From NCBI GenBank assembly GCA_943787785.1, contig CALSNT010000016.1, positions 105,512 through 169,511 on the forward strand: DNA of 64,000 nucleotides, written 5' to 3'. The position numbers and the translations under genes are program-made. Shown piece after piece: positions 9,072 through 17,903 of the stretch. The notes under the pieces were generated by a model, which made no database searches, was not told the DNA's origin, and saw only the letters and a list, made by a program, of their open reading frames with translations. This DNA comes from an uncultured Paracoccaceae bacterium. GTDB lineage: Bacteria; Pseudomonadota; Alphaproteobacteria; Rhodobacterales; Rhodobacteraceae. Numbering within the stretch: position 1 is the first letter of the stretch; every line of letters begins with the position of its first letter.

Positions 9072-9767
9072 TCAGACTGCACCCTCATCCGGCGGCTTCG
9101 TCGGGTCCTTACCATTCGGATAAACCAACCCTGCCGAGATCACGAGTTTCGCCGCATCCTCGACCGTCATCTCCAGCATGATGACATCGGCCTTGGGCAC
9201 GAACAGCAGGAAACCTGAGGTCGGGTTCGGCGTGGTCGGCAGGAAGACTGAGACGATATCGCCGCGATTGATGCCTGCCTTGATCTCTCCCTTGCCCGAG
9301 GTCGACACGAAGGCAATCGCCCAAATGCCCTTCCTTGGGTATTCAACCAAACAGGCTTTGTCGAAACTGGTGTCGGTCTGTGCGAACACCGTCTCGGCGA
9401 TCTGTTTCAGGCCATTGTAGATTGAGCGCACGACCGGCACGCCATCGACCAGGCTTTCGGCCCAGCGCAGAATGGCGCGTCCGATGACACCTTTGGCGAT
9501 CCAGCCCACCGAAACCGTGAACATCAGGAAGATGATGACGCCGATGCCTTTGAGGTCGAATCCGACGTATTGATCGGGACGCCATTGGCGCGGCACGAAT
9601 GGCAGGACGACCGCGTCGATCCAGCCAACAACCGTCCAGATCAACCAGAACGTCAGGCTGATCGGAGCGATCACCACTAACCCGGTGAGGAAGCTGGCGC
9701 GAAAGCCTGAAAACAGGCCGCGTCGCTTGCGCTCAGGCGGTTCTGGGGTCAGCGGTGCGTTCATCAT
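9072..9767 (-). CDS. DUF502 family membrane protein
   Basis: 231 residues with two N-terminal membrane helices (~20-45 and ~65-95) and a cytoplasmic or periplasmic beta-rich C-terminal domain. The sequence VPVVRSIYNGLKQIAETV followed by YPRKGIWAIAFVS is the DUF502 signature. Function unknown. Start ATG 9767 follows CGGAGAC; a second ATG is directly after. Convergent with bdhA (118-base gap). Confidence 0.85.
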   Translation of the reverse strand: MMNAPLTPEPPERKRRGLFSGFRASFLTGLVVIAPISLTFWLIWTVVGWIDAVVLPFVPRQWRPDQYVGFDLKGIGVIIFLMFTVSVGWIAKGVIGRAILRWAESLVDGVPVVRSIYNGLKQIAETVFAQTDTSFDKACLVEYPRKGIWAIAFVSTSGKGEIKAGINRGDIVSVFLPTTPNPTSGFLLFVPKADVIMLEMTVEDAAKLVISAGLVYPNGKDPTKPPDEGAV

Positions 9768-9853
9768 GTCTCCGTTACGTCAATTCGCACTCAGACTTAG
9801 TGTGCGTGACGCGAAACAACAACGTGACAATTGGCTTGGCCGCGGCCGGAATG

Positions 9854-10765
9854 TCAGATTGTGCGCAGCGCCCGCGCGATTGCCGCGGCAAGCCGCGCGT
9901 TGTTCAAAACGAGGGCAATGTTGGAGACCAAAGACCGCCCCTCGGTCAGGTCGAAGATGCGATCCAGTAGAAACGGAGTGACGGCCTTGGCTGCAATGCC
10001 CTTGGTCGCGGCCTCAACCAAAGCCTGTTCAATCACCGGGCTAATGACATCCCGCGAAATTTCATCCGCCTCCGGTATCGGGTTGGTCACTAGTTGTCCG
10101 CCTGGGAGTCCAAGGGCCGCACGCATGCGGTGGGATGTTGCGATATCGGCGGGGCTGTCCATCCGCAGCGGAGCTGGCAGCCCGGCGTTCCGCGACCAGA
10201 AGGCGGGCAGAGCGTCCTGGCCATAGGCGATAACCGGCACGCCGAGGGTTTCCAGAACCTCGAGTGTTTTCGGCAGGTCAAGGATTGCCTTGGCACCTGC
10301 ACAGACCACGGTGACCGGCGTTTGCGCCAGCTCGTACAAGTCAGCCGAAACATCGAACGACGCCTCTGCCCCGCGATGTACCCCGCCGACGCCGCCGGTA
10401 GCAAAAACCTCAATCCCGGCCAAACGCGCGGCGATCATCGTGGCGGCGACGGTGGTGGCCCCTGTGCCGCCGGTGGCGATGCAGGCGGCGAGATCGGCGC
10501 GGGACAGTTTGGTGACGTTAGAGGCCTTGGCCAGCGCGACCAGCTGAACCTCCGTCAGCCCGACATGCAGGTCCCCGTCGATCACCGCCATCGTTGCTGG
10601 CGTCGCGCCGTTGGCGCGAACTTCGGCTTCGACGGTCCGCGCGGTGTCCACGTTCTGTGGCCAGGGCATGCCGTGGGTGATTATGGTGCTTTCCAGCGCG
10701 ACCAGCGGGGTGCCAGCGGCGCGGGCAGCGTCGACTTCTGCGGAATAAATGATGTTGGGGGTCAC
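9854..10765 (-). CDS. psuG: pseudouridine-5'-phosphate glycosidase
   Basis: 303-residue PsuG/IndA enzyme that splits pseudouridine 5'-phosphate into uracil and ribose 5-phosphate. Motifs: ALESTIITHGMPWPQN at the N-terminus, KLSRADLAACIATGGTGATTVAAT (shown in part), FATGGVGGVHRGAE, and the C-terminal NPIPEADEI. It starts with GTG overlapping the stop of psuK (GTGA), so the pair is coupled. Length is normal. Confidence 0.92.
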   Translation of the reverse strand: MTPNIIYSAEVDAARAAGTPLVALESTIITHGMPWPQNVDTARTVEAEVRANGATPATMAVIDGDLHVGLTEVQLVALAKASNVTKLSRADLAACIATGGTGATTVAATMIAARLAGIEVFATGGVGGVHRGAEASFDVSADLYELAQTPVTVVCAGAKAILDLPKTLEVLETLGVPVIAYGQDALPAFWSRNAGLPAPLRMDSPADIATSHRMRAALGLPGGQLVTNPIPEADEISRDVISPVIEQALVEAATKGIAAKAVTPFLLDRIFDLTEGRSLVSNIALVLNNARLAAAIARALRTI

Positions 10766-11658
10766 AGCGGCGTATCTCCGGAAACATAGTCGGCCGCGAT
10801 GCGCAATGCGCGGTTCAGGGCGTCTTGTGGGTTGGCCCCGCCACGCTCGGCAACGATATGGGCGGCCATGAATGTGTCACCGGCACCCGTCACACGCGTC
10901 ACCATGACCTGTCGTGGGCTTGCAGTGGCTGCGCCTCCGCTGGCGTCAGCGAACGTCGCCGGTGCACCGCCCGCGGTGACCACGACGCGCTGCGCACCGC
11001 GATCAATCAAAGCCCCGGCGGCAGCCTGCGAGCCATCGAAATCTGCATGGCACAGCAGCCCGGCCTCTTCGAGATTCACATAGAGGGTCGCATGCGGGTG
11101 GTTCAGCAGTGGTTGCAGGCGTTCCACCTTTCCCGGCGAAGCTGGCGCGACCCGCAGATCAGCGGCGGCAAACAGGGGGCTTTGCGCGATGCGGGCCAGC
11201 AGATCCTCGGTCAGGTTCCCGTCCAGCGCGATCGGGCCCGGGTAGGGTGTGTCCTCGGACCCCAGACGCCCATCAGTGAGCGGTCTGAGAATTTTGTCGC
11301 CCGCAGCCTCTAGCGAGTGTGCATCGGCACAGGCAGCGATCAGCCCGTTCGCACCTTCGATGGCCATGTAGCGATCTGTGGGCAGATCGTCGGAGAGATA
11401 GGCAAAGTCGGTGGTCAGCCCCATTCGGCTGCATTGAGCGATCAACTCGGTGCCTTCAGCGTCACGCCCCACAGCGGTAAGTAGCGCGGGCCGAAGGCCT
11501 TGCCGTGCCAGCTGCATCGCGATGTTCAGCGCCACCCCGCCAGCCAAGCGCGTGATACGTCCGGGCCGGTCTGCGCCCACTGTCATGTGGCTGGCGCTAC
11601 GCCCGATGATGTCCCACAGGACCGAGCCGATGCAGAGAATGTCGGGGGTAGCGTTCAT
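10762..11658 (-). CDS. psuK: PfkB-family kinase, pseudouridine kinase
   Basis: 298-residue ribokinase-fold sugar kinase. N-terminal ILCIGSVLWDIIGRS and GGVALNIAMQLARQG, and the PfkB C-terminal signature VTGAGDTFMAAHIVA with the catalytic Asp. The coupled downstream psuG defines the substrate as pseudouridine: kinase then glycosidase. ATG 11658 is chosen because the family begins at this point, though the frame is open to 11694. Confidence 0.88.
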   Translation of the reverse strand: MNATPDILCIGSVLWDIIGRSASHMTVGADRPGRITRLAGGVALNIAMQLARQGLRPALLTAVGRDAEGTELIAQCSRMGLTTDFAYLSDDLPTDRYMAIEGANGLIAACADAHSLEAAGDKILRPLTDGRLGSEDTPYPGPIALDGNLTEDLLARIAQSPLFAAADLRVAPASPGKVERLQPLLNHPHATLYVNLEEAGLLCHADFDGSQAAAGALIDRGAQRVVVTAGGAPATFADASGGAATASPRQVMVTRVTGAGDTFMAAHIVAERGGANPQDALNRALRIAADYVSGDTPL

Positions 11659-11837
11659 GCCAGTGCTTATCGGATGCCACGACAAGGCGTGCAAGCGGCA
11701 CTCCGTGCAGCCGGCGCTGGTTTTGTATGGATGAAACGGGAGGGCGCTCCTAACTGTTCCTGACGCAAACTGTCAGAGGGGTCGCTTTGCCAATCGGCTC
11801 TCCCATGTCAGAATGCCCGGACGCAACGGAGGCCGAC

Positions 11838-12512
11838 ATGACCGGATTCTCGCCAGAAACTTTTGCATATCTCAACGATTTGAGTGTCAACAATAACCGC
11901 GATTGGTTCGAAGACAATCGCAACCGGTACGAGGCGCACTGGCGCGCGCCTGCGTTGGATTTCATCGCCGCCCTGGCCGATCCGATGTCGCGGTTGTCAC
12001 CAAAACTCAAGGCTGAACCGAAGCTCAATGGTTCCCTGCGCCGGATCAACAGGGATACTCGTTTCTCCAAAGACAAAACGCCCTATTCGGCGAACCTTCA
12101 CATGATCTTCTGGGCTGGTGAACACCCAAACCGCTCGGCGGGAATGCATTTCGTGCTGCACCCGGAGTCCGTTGGATATGGTGCCGGGCGATGGGGGTTC
12201 GATGGTGTGACCCTGACGAAATATCGCAATCGCGTGGTGGAGAAGGCGGACGGGGACACGCTGATCGCCGCGCTGGATCAGGCAAACTCGGTCGGCTGCA
12301 CGATGGACGAACCGGCGCTGGCGCGGGTACCGAAAGGGCTCGAGGCGGAGGGGAGGCGCGCGGAGTTGTTGCGCCACAAAGGTGTGGTAGCCCGTACAAA
12401 GGACAACGGGGCCGCGCCTGTTGTGGTGCAGGGGGCAGGGGCCACGGAATGGGCAATGGAGACGACGCGTGCGCTGATGCCGCTGATCGCCTGGGTGCAT
12501 GCTTTGCCATAG
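11838..12512 (+). CDS. DUF2461 family protein
   Basis: 224-residue protein opening MTGFSPETFAYLNDLSVNNN and carrying the DUF2461 motifs NRDWFEDNR, RINRDTRFSKDKTPY and GMHFVLHPESVGYG. Function unknown. Start fixed by CGGAGG eight bases before ATG 11838; the frame extends back to 11787. It is divergent from psuK (180 bases between starts). Confidence 0.85.
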   Translation: MTGFSPETFAYLNDLSVNNNRDWFEDNRNRYEAHWRAPALDFIAALADPMSRLSPKLKAEPKLNGSLRRINRDTRFSKDKTPYSANLHMIFWAGEHPNRSAGMHFVLHPESVGYGAGRWGFDGVTLTKYRNRVVEKADGDTLIAALDQANSVGCTMDEPALARVPKGLEAEGRRAELLRHKGVVARTKDNGAAPVVVQGAGATEWAMETTRALMPLIAWVHALP

Positions 12513-12818
12513 GTGATGATCTTTGGCTGCAACGCCCATTGGTCTGATACTGGCGCTCGCCCGGCGGCTTCGCCTTGTTACGGGCTTTGGTTGCGTTCTT
12601 GGCCAATGTTCGCATCGGGCCAAAAGATCTTCCCAGCAAGCCAACAGGATCACAGTCCACGCCTGACTCACCCCCTTGCAATCCCTCCATACCCCGTCTA
12701 CACGCCGCCTCACATCACAGGCGGGGTTGGGCCGATGGGGGAGAAATCCCCAGAGGTCCGCCGGTTGGGCGCAAGTCTCAAGACCCCCGCCGAGGTAGAA
12801 ACCGGAAAGGATATTGAC
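12513..12818 (+). promoter_or_regulatory. rpsB promoter and structured leader
   Basis: Gene-free stretch before rpsB. A possible promoter is TTGCAA (12677-12682) with TACACG (12700-12705), 17-base spacing. The deduced leader can form CCGCCT 12706-12711 with AGGCGG 12720-12725, then TGGGG 12737-12741 with CCCCA 12749-12753. Leaders of rpsB in other bacteria mediate S2 autoregulation; whether this one does is inference. Bases 12513-12670 show nothing recognisable. Confidence 0.35.
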
Positions 12819-13775
12819 ATGGGCCTCCCTGATTTTTCCATGCGTCAGCTTCTTGAGGCTGGCGTTCACTTTGGACACCAGACACAGCGCTGGAACCCCC
12901 GTATGGGCGAGTTCATCTATGGCGACCGCAACGGCATCCACATTCTTGACCTGACGCAGACCGTCCCATTGCTGGACACGGCGCTGAACGTCGTGCGCGA
13001 CACGGTCGCCAAGGGTGGACGCGTCCTGTTTGTGGGCACCAAGCGTCAGGCACAGCGCCCGGTTGCGGAGGCGGCTGAGAAATGCGCGCAATACTACATG
13101 AACCACCGCTGGCTGGGCGGCACGCTGACCAACTGGAAGACCGTTTCCCAGTCGATCGCGCGCCTGAAGTCCTATGACGAGCAAATGGCCGAGGGCGTCG
13201 AGGGCCTGACCAAGCGTGAACGGCTGGGCATGGAGCGTGAGCAGGCGAAACTGCAAGCCTCGCTTGGTGGTATCCGCGAAATGGGCGGCGTTCCTGACCT
13301 GCTGTTCGTGATCGACGTGAACAAGGAAGACCTTGCCGTGCTGGAAGCCAAGAAACTGGGCATTCCGGTCATCGCCGTGGTCGATACCAACTGCTCACCC
13401 GATGGTGTTGATCACATCATTCCGGGCAACGACGATGCCGCCCGCGCGATTGCGCTCTACTGCGATCTGGTGGCCCGTGCGGCCCTTGACGGGATGAGCG
13501 CGCAACTGGGTGCCGCAGGTGTTGACGTTGGCGCCCTGGAAGACGCTGCGATGGAAGAGGCGGCCGCCGAAGACGCCGCTGCCGCTGACAACGCTGCCGC
13601 CGCCGAGAAGCCCGAGCCTGCCAAAAAGGCCAAGAAGGCTGAAAAGGCCGAGGTCAAGGAAGACGCCCCGGCAGAAGACGCCAAGCCAATCTCGGACGAG
13701 GCTGTCAGTGATGACGCCGTCGCCAAAGAAGGCCCGCTGGATCTGGAAAATACCGAGCCCGGCGAAAAAGTCTGA
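12819..13775 (+). CDS. rpsB: 30S ribosomal protein S2 with long C-terminal tail
   Basis: 318 residues. The first ~230 are canonical S2 ([77 protein letters not shown]). The last ~85 are an Ala/Lys/Glu/Asp-rich low-complexity tail ([17 protein letters not shown], then [16 protein letters not shown]). E. coli S2 has 241 residues, so the tail is a large extension. Start ATG 12819 follows GGAAAGG; the open frame reaches back to 12513 but that sequence is not S2. First gene of rpsB-tsf. Confidence 0.96.
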   Translation: MGLPDFSMRQLLEAGVHFGHQTQRWNPRMGEFIYGDRNGIHILDLTQTVPLLDTALNVVRDTVAKGGRVLFVGTKRQAQRPVAEAAEKCAQYYMNHRWLGGTLTNWKTVSQSIARLKSYDEQMAEGVEGLTKRERLGMEREQAKLQASLGGIREMGGVPDLLFVIDVNKEDLAVLEAKKLGIPVIAVVDTNCSPDGVDHIIPGNDDAARAIALYCDLVARAALDGMSAQLGAAGVDVGALEDAAMEEAAAEDAAAADNAAAAEKPEPAKKAKKAEKAEVKEDAPAEDAKPISDEAVSDDAVAKEGPLDLENTEPGEKV

Positions 13776-13805
13776 CGCAGCCGCGTTTTGACTGAACATG
13801 ATTTC

Positions 13806-13825
13806 GGGTGCGCTTTTGCGCACCC
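13806..13825 (+). terminator. rpsB-tsf intergenic hairpin (attenuator)
   Basis: Perfect 8-bp stem GGGTGCGC-TTTT-GCGCACCC between rpsB and tsf, followed by CTTTT six bases later. By analogy with rpsB-tsf operons elsewhere it probably terminates part of the transcripts or processes the mRNA. Confidence 0.55.
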
Positions 13826-13858
13826 GACCGCTTTTGATTTTAACAGGAGGATGATCCC

Positions 13859-14737
13859 ATGGCGATCACTGCTGCACAGGTAAAAGAACTGCGCGACTCG
13901 ACCGGCGCGGGCATGATGGACGCCAAGAAGGCGCTGACCGAGAACGACGGCGACATGGAAGCTGCCGTTGATTGGCTTCGCACCAAAGGACTTGCGAAAG
14001 CTGCCAAGAAATCGGGCCGTACAGCGGCTGAGGGGCTGGTCGCAGTTAAGACCGACGCCGGCGTTGGTGTTGCTGTCGAGGTGAACTCGGAAACCGACTT
14101 TGTTGCCAAGAACGCCGAATTTCAGGAAATGGTCGGCACGATTGCCGGATTGGCGCTGAATGTCGATTCAGTGGACGAATTATCTGGCACTGATGTCGGG
14201 AACGGCAAGCCGGTGTCCGAAATGATCACCGACAAGATTGCTACGATCGGCGAGAATCTGAGCCTTCGCCGGATGGAGAAAATTTCCGGTGGCAAGGTTG
14301 TCAGCTACGTCCACAACGCGGCGACCGACGGAATGGGCGGGATCGGCGTCCTCGTTGCGTTTGACGGAGACGACGCTGGCATCGCCCGCCAGATCGCCAT
14401 GCATGTTGCAGCAGCCAGCCCGGCAGCCTTGAACGAAGCCGCACTCGACGCCGAATTCGTTGCCCGCGAACGTCAGGTGCTGACCGAACAGGCCCGTGAA
14501 AGCGGCAAGCCGGAAGCGGTGATCGAAAAGATGATCGATGGGCGGATGAAGAAATTCTACGCCGAAAACACGCTTTTGGGTCAGGCCTTCGTAGTGAACC
14601 CCGATGTAACGGTCGAAGCGGCAGCGAAAGACGCTGGGATCACCATCACCGGATTCGTGCGCATGGCCGTTGGCGAAGGCATCGAAAAAGAAGCTGACGA
14701 TTTTGCTGCGGAAGTCGCTGCGATGAACAAAAGCTGA
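13859..14737 (+). CDS. tsf: translation elongation factor Ts
   Basis: 292 residues, the exchange factor for EF-Tu. N-terminal UBA-like domain [21 protein letters not shown] (family signature) and the TDF motif in [13 protein letters not shown], then the two core subdomains and a conserved [10 protein letters not shown] end. Strong ribosome site AGGAGG eight bases before ATG 13859. Follows rpsB by 83 bases containing a hairpin. Confidence 0.97.
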   Translation: MAITAAQVKELRDSTGAGMMDAKKALTENDGDMEAAVDWLRTKGLAKAAKKSGRTAAEGLVAVKTDAGVGVAVEVNSETDFVAKNAEFQEMVGTIAGLALNVDSVDELSGTDVGNGKPVSEMITDKIATIGENLSLRRMEKISGGKVVSYVHNAATDGMGGIGVLVAFDGDDAGIARQIAMHVAAASPAALNEAALDAEFVARERQVLTEQARESGKPEAVIEKMIDGRMKKFYAENTLLGQAFVVNPDVTVEAAAKDAGITITGFVRMAVGEGIEKEADDFAAEVAAMNKS

Positions 14738-14763
14738 AACAACCGATCCTCAGGGATCGACAA

Positions 14764-14793
14764 GGCGCGGCCCGAAAGGTGCCGCGCCTTTTT
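14764..14793 (+). terminator. Rho-independent terminator of rpsB-tsf
   Basis: Stem GGCGCGGC (14764-14771) with GCCGCGCC (14781-14788), nine-base loop, then TTTTT. Confidence 0.85.
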
Positions 14794-14826
14794 ATCTGCG
14801 AACTCTCCAAAGACCTTATCATCGGT

Positions 14827-14866
14827 TCGAAAATATCCCGAGGGTCTGGGGGCTGGCCCCCAGCCA
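14827..14866. repeat. REP-like intergenic palindrome
   Basis: TCGAAAATATCCCGAGGG followed by a perfect 7-bp hairpin CTGGGGG (14846-14852)/CCCCCAG (14857-14863) with loop CTGG. Motifs of this look (AAAATATCCCG plus G-rich hairpin) recur downstream of genes in Rhodobacterales genomes as I recall them; only one copy was noticed in this window. Confidence 0.35.
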
Positions 14867-14992
14867 TCGCCCGCGGCAACGAACCGACGGATTCTATATC
14901 CAGAGGCCCCGGCCAGCGCCGATTTTGAACCGACTCTCCAATTGCTCCGACCTACAGGCAATCGAAACCTGTTAACTTACCGGAGCTACTCA

Positions 14993-15430
14993 ATGTCACG
15001 CATCCTCTCACTCGCCGCCGCCGCCGCGATATCAGCTGCTACCGCACCGACTGCCAACGCCGGGTTCGACCTGATCCCTGGCAACGGTGCGTCGAGTTCG
15101 AAAGTCGTGTTTGTCGAAACCACCCTCAACCCGGTCGCCACTGGTGACGGCACCTGCAAAGTGATCGCCAAAACGGTGGTACGCACAAGCAAGCCGAACA
15201 CCTGGCTGAAATACGTTGTGGTCGACAGCTATGGTCACAAAAGTGCAGTGAAAACGGCCAAAACCGAGAGCAACAAAATCGCCATCCTCACCGACCATTG
15301 GGAAATCCCAAACGCGCCGGGTCTGGATGTCGGCTGGGTGCAGATCGCTGGCACGGCGCCGATTTTCATCTCGGACCGTGAAATCTACAAGATGAACTGC
15401 GTCACCCCGATCGACGGCATCAAAAGCTGA
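14993..15430 (+). CDS. small exported protein, unknown function
   Basis: 145 residues. A Sec signal peptide (MSRILSLAAAAAISAATAPT, cleavage after ANA) precedes a ~122-residue mature domain with two cysteines, in GTCKVIAK and YKMNCVTP, which could form a disulfide. The middle has beta-like alternation (TWLKYVVVDSYGHKSAVKTA). Family not recognised. ATG 14993 is preceded by CCGGAGC; the frame is open from 14942. Confidence 0.6.
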   Translation: MSRILSLAAAAAISAATAPTANAGFDLIPGNGASSSKVVFVETTLNPVATGDGTCKVIAKTVVRTSKPNTWLKYVVVDSYGHKSAVKTAKTESNKIAILTDHWEIPNAPGLDVGWVQIAGTAPIFISDREIYKMNCVTPIDGIKS

Positions 15431-15523
15431 TCGTCCATATGACGGCAGGCGGCGCGAGTCCATTGGGACGCGCGTCGTTTGCATTTGATCAAGGACTTGC
15501 GCTGGAAGCCGCCCAGGCCCGGT

Positions 15524-16172
15524 TCACTGCTTCGTTTGCGCGCGCGTGTTTTCCGGCGTGGCCGCAGCAAAAGCAGGGTGACGCGCGCAGGCGGCTTGGG
15601 CGGCTGTGACATTGCGCAGGGTAGTTGTATCTACGCCCCAACGATCTGCGTTATATAATTGTGGGATAAGGCAAATATTCGGCCAGTGTTGGCGTATCTG
15701 CGCAGCAATACGACGCCCCTTGAAAGCTATCCAACAGCGTGTCGAATGCTGCCAGGCCGGGGCCGATGAAATCACGCATCCACTGCAGTCGGGCGGCTTC
15801 CGGGTCCGAAGCATCGCGCGACGCGCGGGTCGCAACGCTTAGATTGCAGATTGGATGGATATCCACAGCCACCGCCATAGCGACGGCCCGGATTTTTGCG
15901 CGGTTTGGTGCGTCGCCGGGTACGAAGCTCAACCCGCGCGTCTCGTTTAGATAGTCGATGATCGCCAATGACTGGGTGAATCTGTGGCCGTCAATGTCCA
16001 GTACCGGAACCAATCCCTGAGGGTTGCGGGCCAGGTGTTCAGGTCGCTTTTGTGTGCCGATATCCAGATCGACAGGCACCGTGCGATAGGCGATATCGAC
16101 CAGATTCAGGGCGATCCGTACCCGGTATGCGGCTGAGCTGCGCCAAAAGTCGAAAAGGGTTGCCTCAACCAT
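15524..16172 (-). pseudogene. maiA: maleylacetoacetate isomerase (glutathione S-transferase zeta), frameshifted
   Basis: Glutathione-dependent isomerase converting maleylacetoacetate to fumarylacetoacetate. The N-terminal thioredoxin domain is intact: ATLFDFWRSSAAYRVRIALN with the catalytic Ser, NPQGLVPVL, and FTQSLAIIDYL. At ~15677 the frame breaks: the expected LADICLIPQLYNA appears as LAEYLPYPTII-stop, while ICLIPQLYNADRWGVD and the rest of the C-terminal domain continue in another frame to 15524. Removing a single base restores the full ~215-residue protein. Either a true inactivating mutation or a sequence error. The start at 16172 overlaps the DUF2783 gene. Confidence 0.8.
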
Positions 16173-16356
16173 CCGCGGCCGCCCGCGCTTGTACAAACAA
16201 TTCGGTCAATCGATCCGGATCCGCAACCTCATTGGCCAGCAGAAGGACGAGGCGTGCATTCAGTGCCGCGCTTTCGGCATCGCTCAACCCGGTATGCGTG
16301 GCCATCAGTGCTTCGTAAATTCTGTCGCTGTATATGCTTGGGGTCGGGGCGGTCAT
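16165..16356 (-). CDS. DUF2783 domain protein
   Basis: 63-residue all-helical small protein (DRIYEALMATHTGLSDAESAALN, shown in part). DUF2783 proteins of this size typically sit beside FAD monooxygenases of aromatic catabolism; function unknown, possibly an accessory subunit. Its start overlaps the monooxygenase stop (ATGA) and its end overlaps the maiA start, so it is cotranslated with both. Confidence 0.75.
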   Translation of the reverse strand: MTAPTPSIYSDRIYEALMATHTGLSDAESAALNARLVLLLANEVADPDRLTELFVQARAAADG

Positions 16357-17903
16357 GGCATTTCTCCGGTCGCGCGTTTCTGGGCTGAGGCAATGTCAGC
16401 GGGCGTCGGGTCGCGGAAGACTGCGGCCACGTGGCCGTCGGGGCGCAGCAGATAGGTCATTCCGTCGCCGTAACGGGCTACGGCTGTCTTATCGGATGTG
16501 TGAACGCACCGCAGGTCGGCGTGGTCGGCGCGGCGCGCGCTGCCTACGCTTAGCAAGGTGAAATCACCCTGCACTGCTTCAAGCAGCCAGCCGCCATCGT
16601 GGGGTGCGTCGATCATCGCGGCTCCGGGTGGGACCGGTGCCTTGCCGGGTGTACTTAGAGGGCTGTCGAGTGCGCAGGGCAGGGAAAGACGACCCGCGTT
16701 GATGAGGCGGCGCGCGAATTCATGCGTGCGGGCCAGACACAGAACCTCGTTTCGAAACATCGCCTCTGTTGCGGATTTCGGAGTCATGAAGTTGGTGGTG
16801 CGTGCCGAGTTCAGTATATTCTCGTCCGCTGCCTGCACCCGTTCGGTATTGTAACTGTCGATCAGGGCCGGGCTGGCGCCGTTCAGCACGGCGGCCAGCT
16901 TCCATCCCAGGTTGTCGACGTCCTGAATGCCACCGTTCCCGCCGCGCGCGCCGAACGGGCTGACCACATGGGCGCTGTCACCGACAAAGATCATGCGATT
17001 ATGAACGAAGTTTTCCAGCCGGGCACAGCGGAAACGATAAATGCTCTTCCAGTCGATTTTGAACGGTGTGTCGCCAACCACGGCACGGATGCGCGGCAGT
17101 ACGCGGTCTTCGGCCAGTTCCGCCGTGACATCCGCGTCGGGGCCGAGTTGTAGGTCGATCCGATAGATGTTGTCAGGTTGTTTGTGCAGCAGTGCCGACT
17201 GGCCTTTGTGGAATGTCGGCTCAAACCAGAACCAGCGCTCAGCGAGCTTGGTTGCGAACGGGGACGTCTCCATTTCGATATCGACGATCAGGAAGTTTTC
17301 GTCGAAGTCCTGTCCGGTAAATGGCAAGCCCATTCGGCGGCGGGTAGGTGATGGTGCGCCGTCGCAGGCCAGCGTATACGTGGTCTCGATTTCATATTCT
17401 CCATCAGGAGTTTCCACGGTAAGATTGATGTAATCATCGAAGTCCTGATGGCCGACAACTTTGTTCCTGAACCGCAGGTCGATCAGATCAGGAAACTCCC
17501 GCGCGCGTTCGACCAGATATTGCTCGACGTAGTATTGCTGTAGGTTGATGAAGGCAGGATATTTATGACCTGTTTCGGGCAGCAGATCGAAGTCGTATAT
17601 CTGATCATCCCCGTGGAAGACTCGACCGACTTGCCAGGTCACGCCTTTCTCCAACATCCGCTCACCTACGCCGAGGCGGTCGAATATTTCCAGCGTCCGT
17701 TTCGCCCAACAAATCGCGCGAGAACCAACTGACACGACATTGTTGTCATCCAGTACAACGGACGGGATTCCACGCGTCGCCAGATCCACAGCCATTGCCA
17801 GGCCAATCGGTCCGGCCCCGATAATTGCGACCTGGTGGCGTGGCTCGCGCTCGGTCAGGCCAGGGGGTGGGATGTAGTCAAAGGCTGGATAGTCAAAGCG
17901 CAT
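16353..17903 (-). CDS. FAD-dependent aromatic monooxygenase (MhpA/PheA-TfdB type)
   Basis: 516 residues. FAD-binding motif VAIIGAGPIGLAMAVDLA (~25-42), the second FAD motif FVGDSAHVVSPFGARGGN and GWKLAAVLNG, and a C-terminal thioredoxin-like domain. It hydroxylates an aromatic ring using NAD(P)H and oxygen. In this operon it may feed a phenolic acid into homogentisate (for example by 4-hydroxyphenylacetate 1-hydroxylation), which is inference. Start 17903 overlaps the fahA stop; the earlier in-frame ATG at 17945 lies inside fahA. Confidence 0.82.
   Translation of the reverse strand: MRFDYPAFDYIPPPGLTEREPRHQVAIIGAGPIGLAMAVDLATRGIPSVVLDDNNVVSVGSRAICWAKRTLEIFDRLGVGERMLEKGVTWQVGRVFHGDDQIYDFDLLPETGHKYPAFINLQQYYVEQYLVERAREFPDLIDLRFRNKVVGHQDFDDYINLTVETPDGEYEIETTYTLACDGAPSPTRRRMGLPFTGQDFDENFLIVDIEMETSPFATKLAERWFWFEPTFHKGQSALLHKQPDNIYRIDLQLGPDADVTAELAEDRVLPRIRAVVGDTPFKIDWKSIYRFRCARLENFVHNRMIFVGDSAHVVSPFGARGGNGGIQDVDNLGWKLAAVLNGASPALIDSYNTERVQAADENILNSARTTNFMTPKSATEAMFRNEVLCLARTHEFARRLINAGRLSLPCALDSPLSTPGKAPVPPGAAMIDAPHDGGWLLEAVQGDFTLLSVGSARRADHADLRCVHTSDKTAVARYGDGMTYLLRPDGHVAAVFRDPTPADIASAQKRATGEMP

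Noticed and set aside
11997..13256. 419-codon minus-strand frame across DUF2461 and rpsB
   Set aside because: Composition-driven antisense shadow of two firmly identified genes; no recognisable motif.
13510..13791. Alternative-frame ORFs over the rpsB tail
   Set aside because: Low-complexity GC-rich repeats give open frames in several phases; the S2 frame explains the region.
15447..15475. Possible terminator after the secreted protein at 14993
   Set aside because: Stem has an internal mismatch and no continuous T tract.
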